DNA of 64,000 nt from assembly GCF_049472135.1 (NCBI RefSeq), contig NZ_JBMOVV010000003.1, positions 247,624 through 311,623 on the forward strand. The letters run 5' to 3'. Positions 1-7,628 of the stretch are shown here, piece after piece. This DNA is from Arcobacter_B sp049472135 (GTDB lineage Bacteria > Campylobacterota > Campylobacteria > Campylobacterales > Arcobacteraceae). The notes below the pieces were generated by a model. It did no database searches. It saw only the letters and a list, made by a program, of their open reading frames with translations, and was not told where the DNA came from. A program made the translations under genes and the position numbers. Position 1 is the first letter of the stretch. Every line of letters starts with the position of its first letter.

Positions 1-226
1 TTTTATGAGGACTCATTCCTGTAATATTTTCACCTTTATATTTAATAGTTCCTTTTTCAGGAGTATAAATACCAGTTACACAGTTAAATAGCGTTGTTTT
101 ACCTGCACCATTTGGACCGATAATTCCGTAAATTTGACCAGGCTTAACTTTGATAGTTAAATCATCAATAGCAACTAAACCATGGAAAAGTTTTGAAACA
201 TTTTCAATCTCTAATACATATTTCAT
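1..226 (-). CDS. livG: Branched-chain amino acid ABC transporter ATP-binding protein LivG (partial, N-terminus only)
   Basis: This is the N-terminal 75 residues of an ABC ATPase; the rest lies beyond the window edge. The Walker A motif GPNGAGKT is at residues 37-44, followed by the stretch NCVTGIYTPEKG. That stretch and the GPNGAGKTT form favour LivG over LivF. The protein would energise uptake of leucine, isoleucine and valine through LivH/LivM. The ATG at 224-226 overlaps the livM TAA by one base (TAATG), so the genes are probably translationally coupled. LivF is expected next, outside the window. Confidence 0.9.
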   Translation of the reverse strand, partial: MKYVLEIENVSKLFHGLVAIDDLTIKVKPGQIYGIIGPNGAGKTTLFNCVTGIYTPEKGTIKYKGENITGMSPHK

Positions 227-1188
227 TACTTATCTCCTTTGTTAGTTGATACTTTATTTTTAATAAATTTTGGAACGATTCCAAATTTAGCTGGCCACAC
301 ACCATTTGGTCTTAAAATCATTGTAAGAACCATAGCTGCACCAAAGATTAAGTATCTTGATTCTTCAAATTCTGTAAATAACTCAGGTAATACGAACATT
401 ACAAAAGTTCCTATAATTACACCTGGAAGTGAAGCAGATCCACCAACAAGTACAATAGCAAAGAACATTACTGATTGCATAAAGTTAAATGACTCTGGAG
501 ATACAGCTGAATACTGAATAGCAAATACAGCACCTGCCGCACCTGCAATAGCAGCACCTAATGCAAAGGCAAATAGTTTGTAATATGAAATATTAATTCC
601 CATTGATTTAGCAGCAATTTCATCTTTATTGATGTAATATAATGCTCTACCATATGCAGATGTATCTAAGTTTCTAATTACTAATAAAGTTAATAATAAT
701 AAACCAAATGCAATATAGTAAATTGCTGTATCAGAGAATAGTTCATATCCAAAAATTCTTACAACATCAATTCCAAAAATACCATTTGGACCACCTGTTA
801 AACCAAATATATCATTTGATAAAACTTGTTCAAAAATGATATTAAATCCAATTGTTGCAACTAGAAGATAATCTCCTCTTAAGTGGATAATTGGACCTGC
901 TAATAAAACTGCAATAATTGCTGGGAAAATAATTGCAAATGGAATAGTTGCAATAATTTCTAATCCAAAGTGTACATTTAAAATAGCTGTTGTATATGCA
1001 CCAATACCAAAGAAGATGGCATGCCCCATATTAAAAATACCAGCTCGTCCAAGAATAATATCTTGAGAAAAAGCCACAACAGAGAATACTAAAAATGTAA
1101 TACCAATTGATAACCAAGCAGAATCAACTAAAAATGGGAAAACGGCCATAATAACTACAAAGCCAAATAAAATATTTTTATTATTCAT
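226..1188 (-). CDS. livM: Branched-chain amino acid ABC transporter permease LivM
   Basis: This 320-aa, very hydrophobic inner-membrane permease belongs to the LivM family. It starts with a membrane segment and carries the family stretch GRAGIFNMGHAIFFGIGAY near residues 47-65. A cytoplasmic loop near residues 185-200 (NKDEIAAKSMGINISYYK) resembles the EAA loop that docks the ATPase. The length is normal for LivM. The start ATG overlaps the livH TAA by one base and the stop overlaps the livG start in the same way, so livH-livM-livG are one coupled operon. Substrate range within branched-chain and related amino acids cannot be read from the sequence. Confidence 0.92.
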   Translation of the reverse strand: MNNKNILFGFVVIMAVFPFLVDSAWLSIGITFLVFSVVAFSQDIILGRAGIFNMGHAIFFGIGAYTTAILNVHFGLEIIATIPFAIIFPAIIAVLLAGPIIHLRGDYLLVATIGFNIIFEQVLSNDIFGLTGGPNGIFGIDVVRIFGYELFSDTAIYYIAFGLLLLTLLVIRNLDTSAYGRALYYINKDEIAAKSMGINISYYKLFAFALGAAIAGAAGAVFAIQYSAVSPESFNFMQSVMFFAIVLVGGSASLPGVIIGTFVMFVLPELFTEFEESRYLIFGAAMVLTMILRPNGVWPAKFGIVPKFIKNKVSTNKGDK

Positions 1189-2090
1189 TATACTTTCTCC
1201 GCCGTTTTTTCACCAAGAATACCAGTTGGTCTTACAATTAAAATTATAATTAACAGAATAAATGTAAATGTCTCAGCCCATTCAGTTGAGATATATCCTG
1301 CAATCATTGCATTAAATAATCCAAGTAATAAACCACCAAGCATTGCTCCAGGAATAGAACCAATTCCACCAATAATTGCTGCAATAAATGCATTTAAACC
1401 ATAAAGCCATCCCATATCAAATGTTAAACCTCTATAGTAAATACCAATAAATAAACCACCAATTGCACCAAGCATAGAACCAATAATGAAAATAGTCATA
1501 ATAATTCTATTTACATTGATACCCATTAACTTCGCTGCATCTTGGTCAATTGCAGTTGCTCTAATTGCAGTACCAACTTTTGTTTTATTAATAAAAATAT
1601 AAAGTCCAATCATTAAAACAGCTGATAATGCTAGAATTACTAATTGAGTAAATGAAATCACTACAGTTCCAAATGTCCAAGATGTGTCAGGGAAAACATT
1701 AGACGGGAAAATTTCCATGTTTGGTCCCCAAATTAACATAATTCCATTTTGAATTACTAGTGACGCTCCAAGTGCTGAAACAACTGCACTTAACCTTGGT
1801 GCCGTTCTTAAAGGTCTATATGCAAGACGCTCAAGAAGAACACCCACAAACGCTACAACGATAGCTGTTAAACAAAACACTATTACAATGTTTACTAAAT
1901 TTAATGCATTTGAACCATAAAAAGATGTGAAAATAGTAAGTCCAACATAAGCAGAGAAGGCAACAAGGTCACCGTGTGCGAAGTTGATTAACCTCATCAC
2001 ACCGTAAACCATTGTATAACCTAAAGCTACCAATGCATACAAACTTCCTATAGTTAAACCATTAATTAACTGTTGAAGAAAAATATCCAT
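1188..2090 (-). CDS. livH: Branched-chain amino acid ABC transporter permease LivH
   Basis: This 300-aa polytopic permease begins with the LivH-type segment QQLINGLTIGSLYALVALGY followed by YGVMRLINFAHGD. The EAA-like loop RATAIDQDAAKLMGINVNR lies near residues 176-194, and a glycine-rich segment AAIIGGIGSIPGAMLGG follows near 238-254. It pairs with LivM as the second membrane subunit of the LIV importer. It sits 14 nt downstream of the binding-protein gene and overlaps livM by one base. Length and order (binding protein, H, M, G) match the canonical liv operon. Confidence 0.93.
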   Translation of the reverse strand: MDIFLQQLINGLTIGSLYALVALGYTMVYGVMRLINFAHGDLVAFSAYVGLTIFTSFYGSNALNLVNIVIVFCLTAIVVAFVGVLLERLAYRPLRTAPRLSAVVSALGASLVIQNGIMLIWGPNMEIFPSNVFPDTSWTFGTVVISFTQLVILALSAVLMIGLYIFINKTKVGTAIRATAIDQDAAKLMGINVNRIIMTIFIIGSMLGAIGGLFIGIYYRGLTFDMGWLYGLNAFIAAIIGGIGSIPGAMLGGLLLGLFNAMIAGYISTEWAETFTFILLIIILIVRPTGILGEKTAEKV

Positions 2091-2104
2091 TTTTTACCTT
2101 AAAT

Positions 2105-3226
2105 TTATTGTCCTACTACTTTGTAAGATCCATCTTTTTGAATGTTATAAACCATAAATTTAGCACCAATTCTTTCACCATCTTCTCTAAATGTTACAGG
2201 TCCTGTAATACCTGGGTAATCTTTTAAAGTATGTAAGTAATCTGAAATCTTTTTAGTATCAAAAGATTTTGTGTGCTCAACACCATGCATGATAGCTCTT
2301 AAACCATCTGCGTTAACAACTGCCCAAATTGAAGGTGGCTTCATTTTATATGTATCTTCATACATAGCTAAATATTTTTTAGCCTCTTTATAAGGTAAGA
2401 TATCTGGCGTTGGGAAGTTAATTAAAGTTGTTCCTTCAGCTGCTTTTCCAGCAAGTTTTAAGAAGTCAGGGTTATCATTTGAATCACCACCAACGAAATC
2501 AGCATTAATTCCTAATTGTGCTTGTTGAGCTCTTAATAATCCACCATCAGTGTAGTAACCTGAGTAGTAAATTACATCTGGATTCATTGCTTTAATTTTT
2601 GTTAACATTGCTGTAAAGTTTTGAGTTCCTGATTTGATTTTACCTCTAAATACAACATTTCCACCTAACTTTTTGATAGAAGCTTCAGTAGCATCACCAA
2701 GTCCAGTTGAGTATGACGAGTAGTCAGATAAAACAACAATTCTTTCATATTTTTTTGTATTTACCATATATTCAGCAGTAAAATCACTTTGTGCTGAGTT
2801 AGGGAATGAGTTTCTAAAGAAAGTCCAATATTTTTTCTTGATTAAATCATCAGATGTTCCATCTGAAGTTTGTAATACTTTGTTTCTGTAGTAAGTAGTT
2901 TGAGCTGCTTGAGTAGCACCTGATGTATAAGATCCAATTACTGCAAATACACCTTCATTTACTAATTTTTTAGCACAAACAGCAGCTTTTTGAGCTTTTG
3001 CTTCATCATCACAAGTAACAACTTCGATTTGTTTACCTAATAATCCACCTTGTGCATTTTTCTCATTTACAATTAGTTTTACAAATTGATCAATTCCTTG
3101 ACCTTCATTTGCATACTTTCCAGTAATTGGTGCTTGAACACCAATCTTAACAGTATCAGCAGCTACTAATGAGCTTGCTACAACAGCACTTAGTGCAATA
3201 GCACCAGTTAATTTTTTAAAATTCAT
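2105..3226 (-). CDS. livJ: Branched-chain amino acid ABC transporter periplasmic binding protein
   Basis: This 373-aa type-I periplasmic binding protein (Peripla_BP_6/Leu-Ile-Val family) has a clear signal peptide of about 23 residues ending near SSLVAA. The mature start DTVKIGVQAPITGKYANEGQ is typical of LivJ/LivK proteins. It would capture branched-chain amino acids in the periplasm and deliver them to LivHM. The SD AAAGGAGAG is close to the ATG. Only 37 nt separate it from the unrelated gene upstream, so its promoter is either very compact or inside that gene. Ligand specificity (LivJ versus LivK, or amide/urea relatives) is inferred, not seen. Confidence 0.9.
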   Translation of the reverse strand: MNFKKLTGAIALSAVVASSLVAADTVKIGVQAPITGKYANEGQGIDQFVKLIVNEKNAQGGLLGKQIEVVTCDDEAKAQKAAVCAKKLVNEGVFAVIGSYTSGATQAAQTTYYRNKVLQTSDGTSDDLIKKKYWTFFRNSFPNSAQSDFTAEYMVNTKKYERIVVLSDYSSYSTGLGDATEASIKKLGGNVVFRGKIKSGTQNFTAMLTKIKAMNPDVIYYSGYYTDGGLLRAQQAQLGINADFVGGDSNDNPDFLKLAGKAAEGTTLINFPTPDILPYKEAKKYLAMYEDTYKMKPPSIWAVVNADGLRAIMHGVEHTKSFDTKKISDYLHTLKDYPGITGPVTFREDGERIGAKFMVYNIQKDGSYKVVGQ

Positions 3227-3263
3227 ATATCTCTCCTTTATTGAATTTAATTTTATTTATTTT

Positions 3264-3923
3264 CTAAACTGTAGGCTCAATTATATAGCAACCTACACAC
3301 CACTCACCGATGTTTTCGATTTTATTAATATCGCCTCCTTTAAAACTTGATTTCAGGTTTTTATGTGTACCTACAATTTTGTCAAAGGCTTCAATTATCT
3401 CTTCAAGCCTTTTTTCACTCTTTTTTCTTGCTGTATTTGAAATATCTAAATAAAATGCAAAAACAGCATAATCTAATGTTGAATCTTCTTTGTTATCTCG
3501 TTCAATCATTTTACACATTGTTTCAACATCATTTTTATACTCTTCTTGAACATTTCTAACACCATTTTTAATACTCATAATTACTCTTGAAACAGAATCA
3601 TTATCACTCTTATGCTCAAATCTTTCATCTAAAGTAAGACAAATAACATCAGGTGTTAAATACTTCTTTTTCATAAAATCTCTAAAAGCGTCTCTTTTAG
3701 GAAGTGAACATCTAAGAATATCTGCGATTGTTGCATCAATAAAAATCTCTGGTGGATTTTGAAGTTTTGCTATTTCTTGAGATACATGAATAGTTAAAAA
3801 CTTTGGTGGAGCATAAGATAAGTATAACTCATCCGCTGTCCAGAAAGAATAGTTTTTTTTCGCAGTTTTTATTCCATTAATTACTGCATCAATTACATCG
3901 TTTTGAGAAGGGAAATTATGCAT
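3264..3923 (-). CDS. Uncharacterised 219-aa protein, second gene of an RHH-containing pair
   Basis: I do not recognise this family. The protein is soluble, with no signal peptide or membrane segment, and rich in charged helix-like stretches (for example ARKKSEKRLEEIIEAFDKI). It contains the short motifs FWTADELYLSYAPPKFLT near residues 27-44 and GEWCVGCYIIEP at the C-terminus. The ATG has a strong SD (AGGAGA, 5 nt away) lying inside the end of the upstream RHH gene, and the two frames overlap by 8 nt, so they are coupled. A small DNA-binding-like protein followed by an overlapping larger gene suggests a regulator-effector or toxin-antitoxin arrangement. That is inference from context only. 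Confidence 0.75.
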   Translation of the reverse strand: MHNFPSQNDVIDAVINGIKTAKKNYSFWTADELYLSYAPPKFLTIHVSQEIAKLQNPPEIFIDATIADILRCSLPKRDAFRDFMKKKYLTPDVICLTLDERFEHKSDNDSVSRVIMSIKNGVRNVQEEYKNDVETMCKMIERDNKEDSTLDYAVFAFYLDISNTARKKSEKRLEEIIEAFDKIVGTHKNLKSSFKGGDINKIENIGEWCVGCYIIEPTV

Positions 3924-4155
3924 TTTCTTCTCCTATATAGTTTTCGTCAACTTCTTGAATAATTCCACTTTCATATAGAATATCTTCAATTAACCTATTT
4001 TTAGAAATATTTAAAGATTGACTTAAAACAACTAAAGCATTATCTAGTCTTTTATCAATTTTAATAGTTAATTGAGATATCTCTTTTTTATTACTATTTA
4101 AATGTGTATTAATAACTTTTTGAATTACTGTTCTTTTATTTTTTTGCTTTGCCAT
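3916..4155 (-). CDS. Small ribbon-helix-helix-like protein (putative antitoxin/repressor)
   Basis: This is a 79-aa protein. I chose the ATG at 4155 over a TTG two codons upstream because AGAAG lies about 6 nt before it. After a basic N-terminus (MAKQKNKRTVIQK), the segment QLTIKIDKRLDNALVVLSQ then LNISKNRLIEDILYESGI fits a beta strand plus two helices, the pattern of ribbon-helix-helix (MetJ/Arc-type) DNA-binding proteins. The C-terminus is acidic. It overlaps the next gene by 8 nt. RHH proteins commonly repress their own operon; a palindrome at 4178-4202 in the leader is a candidate operator. Fold assignment is by eye. Confidence 0.7.
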   Translation of the reverse strand: MAKQKNKRTVIQKVINTHLNSNKKEISQLTIKIDKRLDNALVVLSQSLNISKNRLIEDILYESGIIQEVDENYIGEENA

Positions 4156-4177
4156 TTTCAACTTCTATAAATATTTT

Positions 4178-4202
4178 TTAGTAATACTTTTTGTACTACT
4201 AA
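4178..4202 (-). promoter_or_regulatory. Near-perfect inverted repeat in the leader of the RHH operon
   Basis: Arms of 10 nt (4178-4187 and 4193-4202) pair with one G-T mismatch around a 5-nt TTTTT/AAAAA centre. It lies between the predicted promoter and the RHH start codon. It could be the autorepressor binding site or an RNA hairpin in the 5' leader. Confidence 0.45.
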
Positions 4203-4261
4203 TTTTTCTTTAGTCATTATTTCATAGCAAAACTTAACTGATTCTTAAATTTTATCTATAA

Positions 4262-4290
4262 ATTATATAGTTTTTAGACAATTGTTACAA
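4262..4290 (-). promoter_or_regulatory. Predicted sigma70 promoter of the RHH/219-aa operon
   Basis: On the minus strand TTGTAA (4290-4285) and a perfect TATAAT (4267-4262) are separated by 17 bp, the ideal spacing. Transcription would start near 4255, about 100 nt before the RHH ATG. Four copies of AATAGC lie just upstream of the -35. Confidence 0.6.
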
Positions 4291-4300
4291 AAAAGTTGCA

Positions 4301-4345
4301 AATGCTATTTTAATGCTATTTATAGAGCTATTTTAGCTATTTTTA
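4301..4345. repeat. Four phased GCTATT direct repeats
   Basis: GCTATT occurs at 4304, 4314, 4327 and 4336 (AATAGC on the minus strand). The array spans the end of the EamA gene and the region immediately upstream of the RHH promoter -35. Spacing of 9-13 bp is near one helical turn, so a regulator site is possible. Chance in AT-rich DNA is also possible. Confidence 0.35.
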
Positions 4346-5220
4346 CTAGTTTTCAATTGTTGAATTACTAGACCAAAAACAATAGTGCTTAAGCCAATAA
4401 CAGTTGAAATATAAATCTTTTCGCCTACGATAAAATATATAAATATTAAAGATAGAAAAGGTGATATAAAAATCAAATTTGCTATTTTTGATGTAGAAGT
4501 TGCATTTTGCATCGCTTTTAACCAAAATAGAAAAGTAATACCCATTTCAAACATACCAACATAACTTGCAGCTAATATTCCATTTAATGAAGGCAGTTGT
4601 AAAGGTTGAGTAAAAACAAAATAAACTATGATAATAGGAAGTGAAATCAAGAAGTTACTAAATAAACCAACAATTGGGTCAACTTTAGATTTTGTATTCA
4701 AAATCCAATACATAGACCATAATACTGTTGAAAGTAAAGCTAAAAAAACACCATCTAAATTGGAGAAGTTTAAAGAAAATGGTTCACCTTTTGTAGAAAT
4801 AATAAGAACACCAAAATAACATATAATACCTGCAACAATATCATTTATAGTAAGTTTCTGCTTTAAAAATATCACCGATAAAAAAGCAAGCATTAAAGCC
4901 CATGTATAGTTGATAGCTTGTGCTTCTTGAGCAGGAAGCAAATCATATGCTTTAAACAAAACAACATAATATAAAAAAGGATTAATAAGCCCTAATAAAA
5001 AAACTGTTTTAAAATTCTCTTTAATATATTGTTTAACTAAAGAAAACTTCTTTTCATACATAATCACAAAGGATAAAACTAAAGTAGAAGATATTGAAGC
5101 ATAAAGAACTAACTCATAAGGAGTTAAGTACTCTAAAGATACTTTAAAAGCAGTTGCTACTGTAGACCAAAAAAATATTGCTATTAATGCATATTTATAT
5201 GCCGTTGATTGAGTATTAAT
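4333..5220 (-). CDS. EamA/DMT-family transporter, apparently initiated at ATT
   Basis: This is a ten-helix drug/metabolite transporter-superfamily permease made of two EamA repeats. It probably exports a small metabolite; the substrate is unknown. The first ATG in frame (5067) would give only 244 aa and remove the first helices. The reading frame stays open and plainly coding upstream: residues such as YKYALIAIFFWSTVATAF form helix 1. No ATG, GTG or TTG occurs before the in-frame TAA. The best start is ATT at 5218-5220, 6 nt after AAGGA, giving 295 aa, the normal family length. A different-frame ATG (ATGTTACAATTC) 24 nt upstream would join only if the T7 tract between lost one T, so an indel is an alternative. 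Confidence 0.85.
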   Translation of the reverse strand: MNTQSTAYKYALIAIFFWSTVATAFKVSLEYLTPYELVLYASISSTLVLSFVIMYEKKFSLVKQYIKENFKTVFLLGLINPFLYYVVLFKAYDLLPAQEAQAINYTWALMLAFLSVIFLKQKLTINDIVAGIICYFGVLIISTKGEPFSLNFSNLDGVFLALLSTVLWSMYWILNTKSKVDPIVGLFSNFLISLPIIIVYFVFTQPLQLPSLNGILAASYVGMFEMGITFLFWLKAMQNATSTSKIANLIFISPFLSLIFIYFIVGEKIYISTVIGLSTIVFGLVIQQLKTSKNS

Positions 5221-5271
5221 GTTAAATCCTTTAAAAAAAGAATTGTAACATAAAAGTTATATGTTTATTTC

Positions 5272-5874
5272 TTAAACTTTTTGTTTTTTAGTTTTTTTAT
5301 AATACCAATAAGCAAGTGCTGCTAAAGCAAATAAAATTCCAACTATTATATATCTTAGATACTCTTTCACTAAAGCTTCATTATCACCAATGAAGTATCC
5401 AAGTAAAGCTAAAACAACAACCCAAATTGCTGCACCTAAAGTTGTATATATTGAGAAAATAAAAATATTCATTCTAGCAAGTCCAGCAGGGAATGAGATA
5501 TATTGTCTTACAGCAGGGATTAATCTTCCTGAGAAAGTTGATATATGCCCATGACTTTTGAAAAACTCTTCCATTTTATCAATAGTTTCTTCTTTTATAA
5601 AAAAGTATTTTCCATATCTGATTAAAAATACTCTACCAAATTTAATAGCTAAGAAATAGTTTAGAAGTGCTCCAGCAAGAGAACCTAAAATACCAAAGAA
5701 AATGGCAAGGAAAAGATTCATCTCTCCTTTATAGGCTAAATAACCTGCTGGAATCATCACAACTTCTGAGGGGAAAGGAAAAAATGAGCTTTCTAGAAAC
5801 ATCATAATAAATATTCCCATGTAACCTAAGCTACCTACTGTATCTACTATAAAGTTTACTATATCTGCTAACAT
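5272..5874 (-). CDS. DedA family membrane protein
   Basis: This 200-aa polytopic inner-membrane protein belongs to the DedA/VTT family. It has the family stretch ESSFFPFPSEVVMIPAGYLA near residues 28-47 and the conserved basic-proline motif GRLIPAVRQYISFPAGLARM near 116-135. Members support proton-driven membrane homeostasis and flipping of undecaprenyl phosphate or phospholipids; which applies here is unknown. The C-terminus is lysine-rich and cytoplasmic (KKTKKQK). It lies 7 nt downstream of the nucleoside-phosphorylase-like gene, so they are probably cotranscribed. Confidence 0.88.
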   Translation of the reverse strand: MLADIVNFIVDTVGSLGYMGIFIMMFLESSFFPFPSEVVMIPAGYLAYKGEMNLFLAIFFGILGSLAGALLNYFLAIKFGRVFLIRYGKYFFIKEETIDKMEEFFKSHGHISTFSGRLIPAVRQYISFPAGLARMNIFIFSIYTTLGAAIWVVVLALLGYFIGDNEALVKEYLRYIIVGILFALAALAYWYYKKTKKQKV

Positions 5875-5881
5875 TTGTTTC

Positions 5882-6397
5882 CTAAATTAGTTTTTTCCAT
5901 CTTTCAATGGAGTTATTTATAAGTTCAAATATCTGTTCATTTGAAGGTCTTTGTTCATCAAAGTAATCTGATACTATTTTTAAAATATAGAAATCTTTGA
6001 TTTTCTCTTTACAACTATCTTTAAAAAATGAAGCTTGTTTATCAACTAATAAAGTTTCTAAGTTCTCATCAGTTTCTAAATTCTCTTCAACAGTAGTAAT
6101 ATTTGCAAAGTTAAGTCCGAAAATGAATCTATTTGTACAAAAAAGTGTTCCTAAAGCAATAGAACCATCACTACAAGAAGCAATGCTTAAATCAAAAGCC
6201 TTAGAAATTTCGAAGTTTTCAAAAATATAACTTAAAGATTCTGATATTTCGTCTTTACTCACACCTGAAATTATAAGTAAAATATCATCATTAGAGTATA
6301 TATTTTTTCTAGTATCGTTTAATTCTTTTAAATTAAAAAAATCTACGATTGGTTGGGCTTCTACCTTCGAGGTAGTATGAATTAATATCTTTGACAT
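5882..6397 (-). CDS. Nucleoside-phosphorylase-like protein, short and divergent
   Basis: This 171-aa cytoplasmic protein resembles the purine nucleoside phosphorylase / MTA-SAH nucleosidase superfamily. An N-terminal strand MSKILIHTTSKVEAQPIVDFF is followed by a glycine turn (ISGVSKDEI) and a C-terminal FYILKIVSDYFDE, which corresponds to the late VSD motif. Family enzymes usually exceed 220 aa and carry a catalytic VDMEG segment. Here the equivalent position reads LLVDKQASFF, without the M-E pair, so classical hydrolase or phosphorylase activity is doubtful. It lies between rplS and dedA. Assignment is by weak motif resemblance. Confidence 0.6.
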   Translation of the reverse strand: MSKILIHTTSKVEAQPIVDFFNLKELNDTRKNIYSNDDILLIISGVSKDEISESLSYIFENFEISKAFDLSIASCSDGSIALGTLFCTNRFIFGLNFANITTVEENLETDENLETLLVDKQASFFKDSCKEKIKDFYILKIVSDYFDEQRPSNEQIFELINNSIERWKKLI

Positions 6398-6428
6398 AGT
6401 ATTAAACTAAGGGGTTAACCTTAGTTAA

Positions 6429-6785
6429 TTACTTTTTAAGCTCTTTAATTCTTGCAGCTTTACCTTTTAATCCTCTTAAGTAGTGAAGTTTAGCTCTTCT
6501 TACTCTACCTCTTCTAATTACTTCAAAAGATTTTAAAGACTCAGAATATAATGGGAAGATTCTTTCAACACCAACAGAGTTAGCACCGATTTTTCTTACT
6601 GTAAATGTAGCATCAACACCGTTTCCAGCTCTTGCTATTACAATACCTTCGAAAGTTTGAACTCTTTGTTTTTCACCTTCTTTAATCTCAACACCTAATC
6701 TTACTGTATCTCCAGCTCTGAACTGAGGAATCTCTTTGTTTGCAATTTGCGCTGCTTCAAAAGCTGCAATGTATCTGTTTTTCAT
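6429..6785 (-). CDS. rplS: 50S ribosomal protein L19
   Basis: This 118-aa basic protein is of full normal length. Family segments include FRAGDTVRLGVEIKEGEKQR near residues 23-42, QTFEGIVIARAG and the C-terminal RRGRVRRAKLHYLRGLKGKA. L19 sits at the 30S-50S interface. It follows trmD by 46 nt, the usual trmD-rplS pair. Confidence 0.97.
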   Translation of the reverse strand: MKNRYIAAFEAAQIANKEIPQFRAGDTVRLGVEIKEGEKQRVQTFEGIVIARAGNGVDATFTVRKIGANSVGVERIFPLYSESLKSFEVIRRGRVRRAKLHYLRGLKGKAARIKELKK

Positions 6786-6831
6786 GTCTTTACCTTTGGT
6801 GAAAGTGCCCGCATTTGCAAGTTGCGGGGTA

Positions 6832-7530
6832 TCACTCTTTAATTTTGATTTTTTTATTAGTAACTAAATCTGGTCTAAAATATTTTGTCTTGCAAATAGC
6901 CAGATTATATTTTAAGGTGGCAATTTTACTATGATTACCCTTTAAGAATTCTTTAACGACACTTAAATTATTGAAATTTTCTGGTTTTGAAAAAGAAGGA
7001 GCTTCAAGCAAATTATTCTCGTAACTCTCCATTACTAAAGAGTCTGCATTTCCTAAAACTCCATCCACATTTCTTGAAATTGCATCAGCCATAACCAAAG
7101 ATGGTAATTCTCCACCTGTTAATACAAATTCACCTATCGAAAATACTTCATTTGCATATTTCTCAATAACTCTTTCATCAATTCCTTCATATCTTCCACT
7201 AACAAATACAATATTCTTTTTATTAGCAAGTCTTTTTGCATCATTCTGATTAAAAGGTTTTGCAGCAGCTAAAGGGAAAATAATATAAGCATCTTCATTT
7301 TGCTCTTTTATTTTATCAAGACAATCAAAAAGTGGTTGTGGAGTCATAAGCATACCTGCTCCACCTCCAACCATTTGTTTGTCAACTTTATTATGTTTAT
7401 TAGTTGTAAAATCTCTTGGATTATAAAACTCATAACTAACAAAGTTTGATTCAACTGCTCTTTTTAAAATAGAGTCTTGGAAGTATGGTTCTACTAAATT
7501 TGGGAAAAGTGTTACGAATGTAAATTTCAA
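6832..7530 (-). CDS. trmD: tRNA (guanine-N1)-methyltransferase TrmD
   Basis: This 232-aa SPOUT methyltransferase forms m1G37 in tRNA and prevents frameshifting. Family hallmarks visible are MVGGGAGMLMTPQPLFDCLD near residues 53-72 and the knot segment SGRYEGIDERV with EVFSIGEFVLTGGELPS near 111-146. The start is TTG (7528-7530), preceded by AAGG. rpsP and rimM, which often precede trmD, are not upstream here; the neighbouring 488 nt lead to metE on the other strand, so trmD heads this transcription unit. Confidence 0.95.
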   Translation of the reverse strand: MKFTFVTLFPNLVEPYFQDSILKRAVESNFVSYEFYNPRDFTTNKHNKVDKQMVGGGAGMLMTPQPLFDCLDKIKEQNEDAYIIFPLAAAKPFNQNDAKRLANKKNIVFVSGRYEGIDERVIEKYANEVFSIGEFVLTGGELPSLVMADAISRNVDGVLGNADSLVMESYENNLLEAPSFSKPENFNNLSVVKEFLKGNHSKIATLKYNLAICKTKYFRPDLVTNKKIKIKE

Positions 7531-7592
7531 ACTAGACCTTAAGTTTTTTGGGAATTTTAACTTATTTTAAATTAAGTTTAGTTTTCATTGGC

Positions 7593-7598
7593 TATACT
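7593..7598 (+). promoter_or_regulatory. Candidate -10 (TATACT) for the 114-aa ORF and metE
   Basis: TATACT lies 30 nt before the GTG start at 7629, with T-rich DNA upstream as is usual for Campylobacterota sigma70 promoters, which have weak -35 elements. It gives a plausible transcription start near 7605. Confidence 0.4.
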
Positions 7599-7628
7599 TC
7601 CCTTCTAAATTTTTATGAAAGGATTGTT

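Noticed and set aside
5220..5260. EamA start at an upstream ATG with frameshift over T7
   Set aside because: Needs an indel in the sequence as given; the ATT start with good SD explains the frame without editing, though the alternative is kept in the finding.
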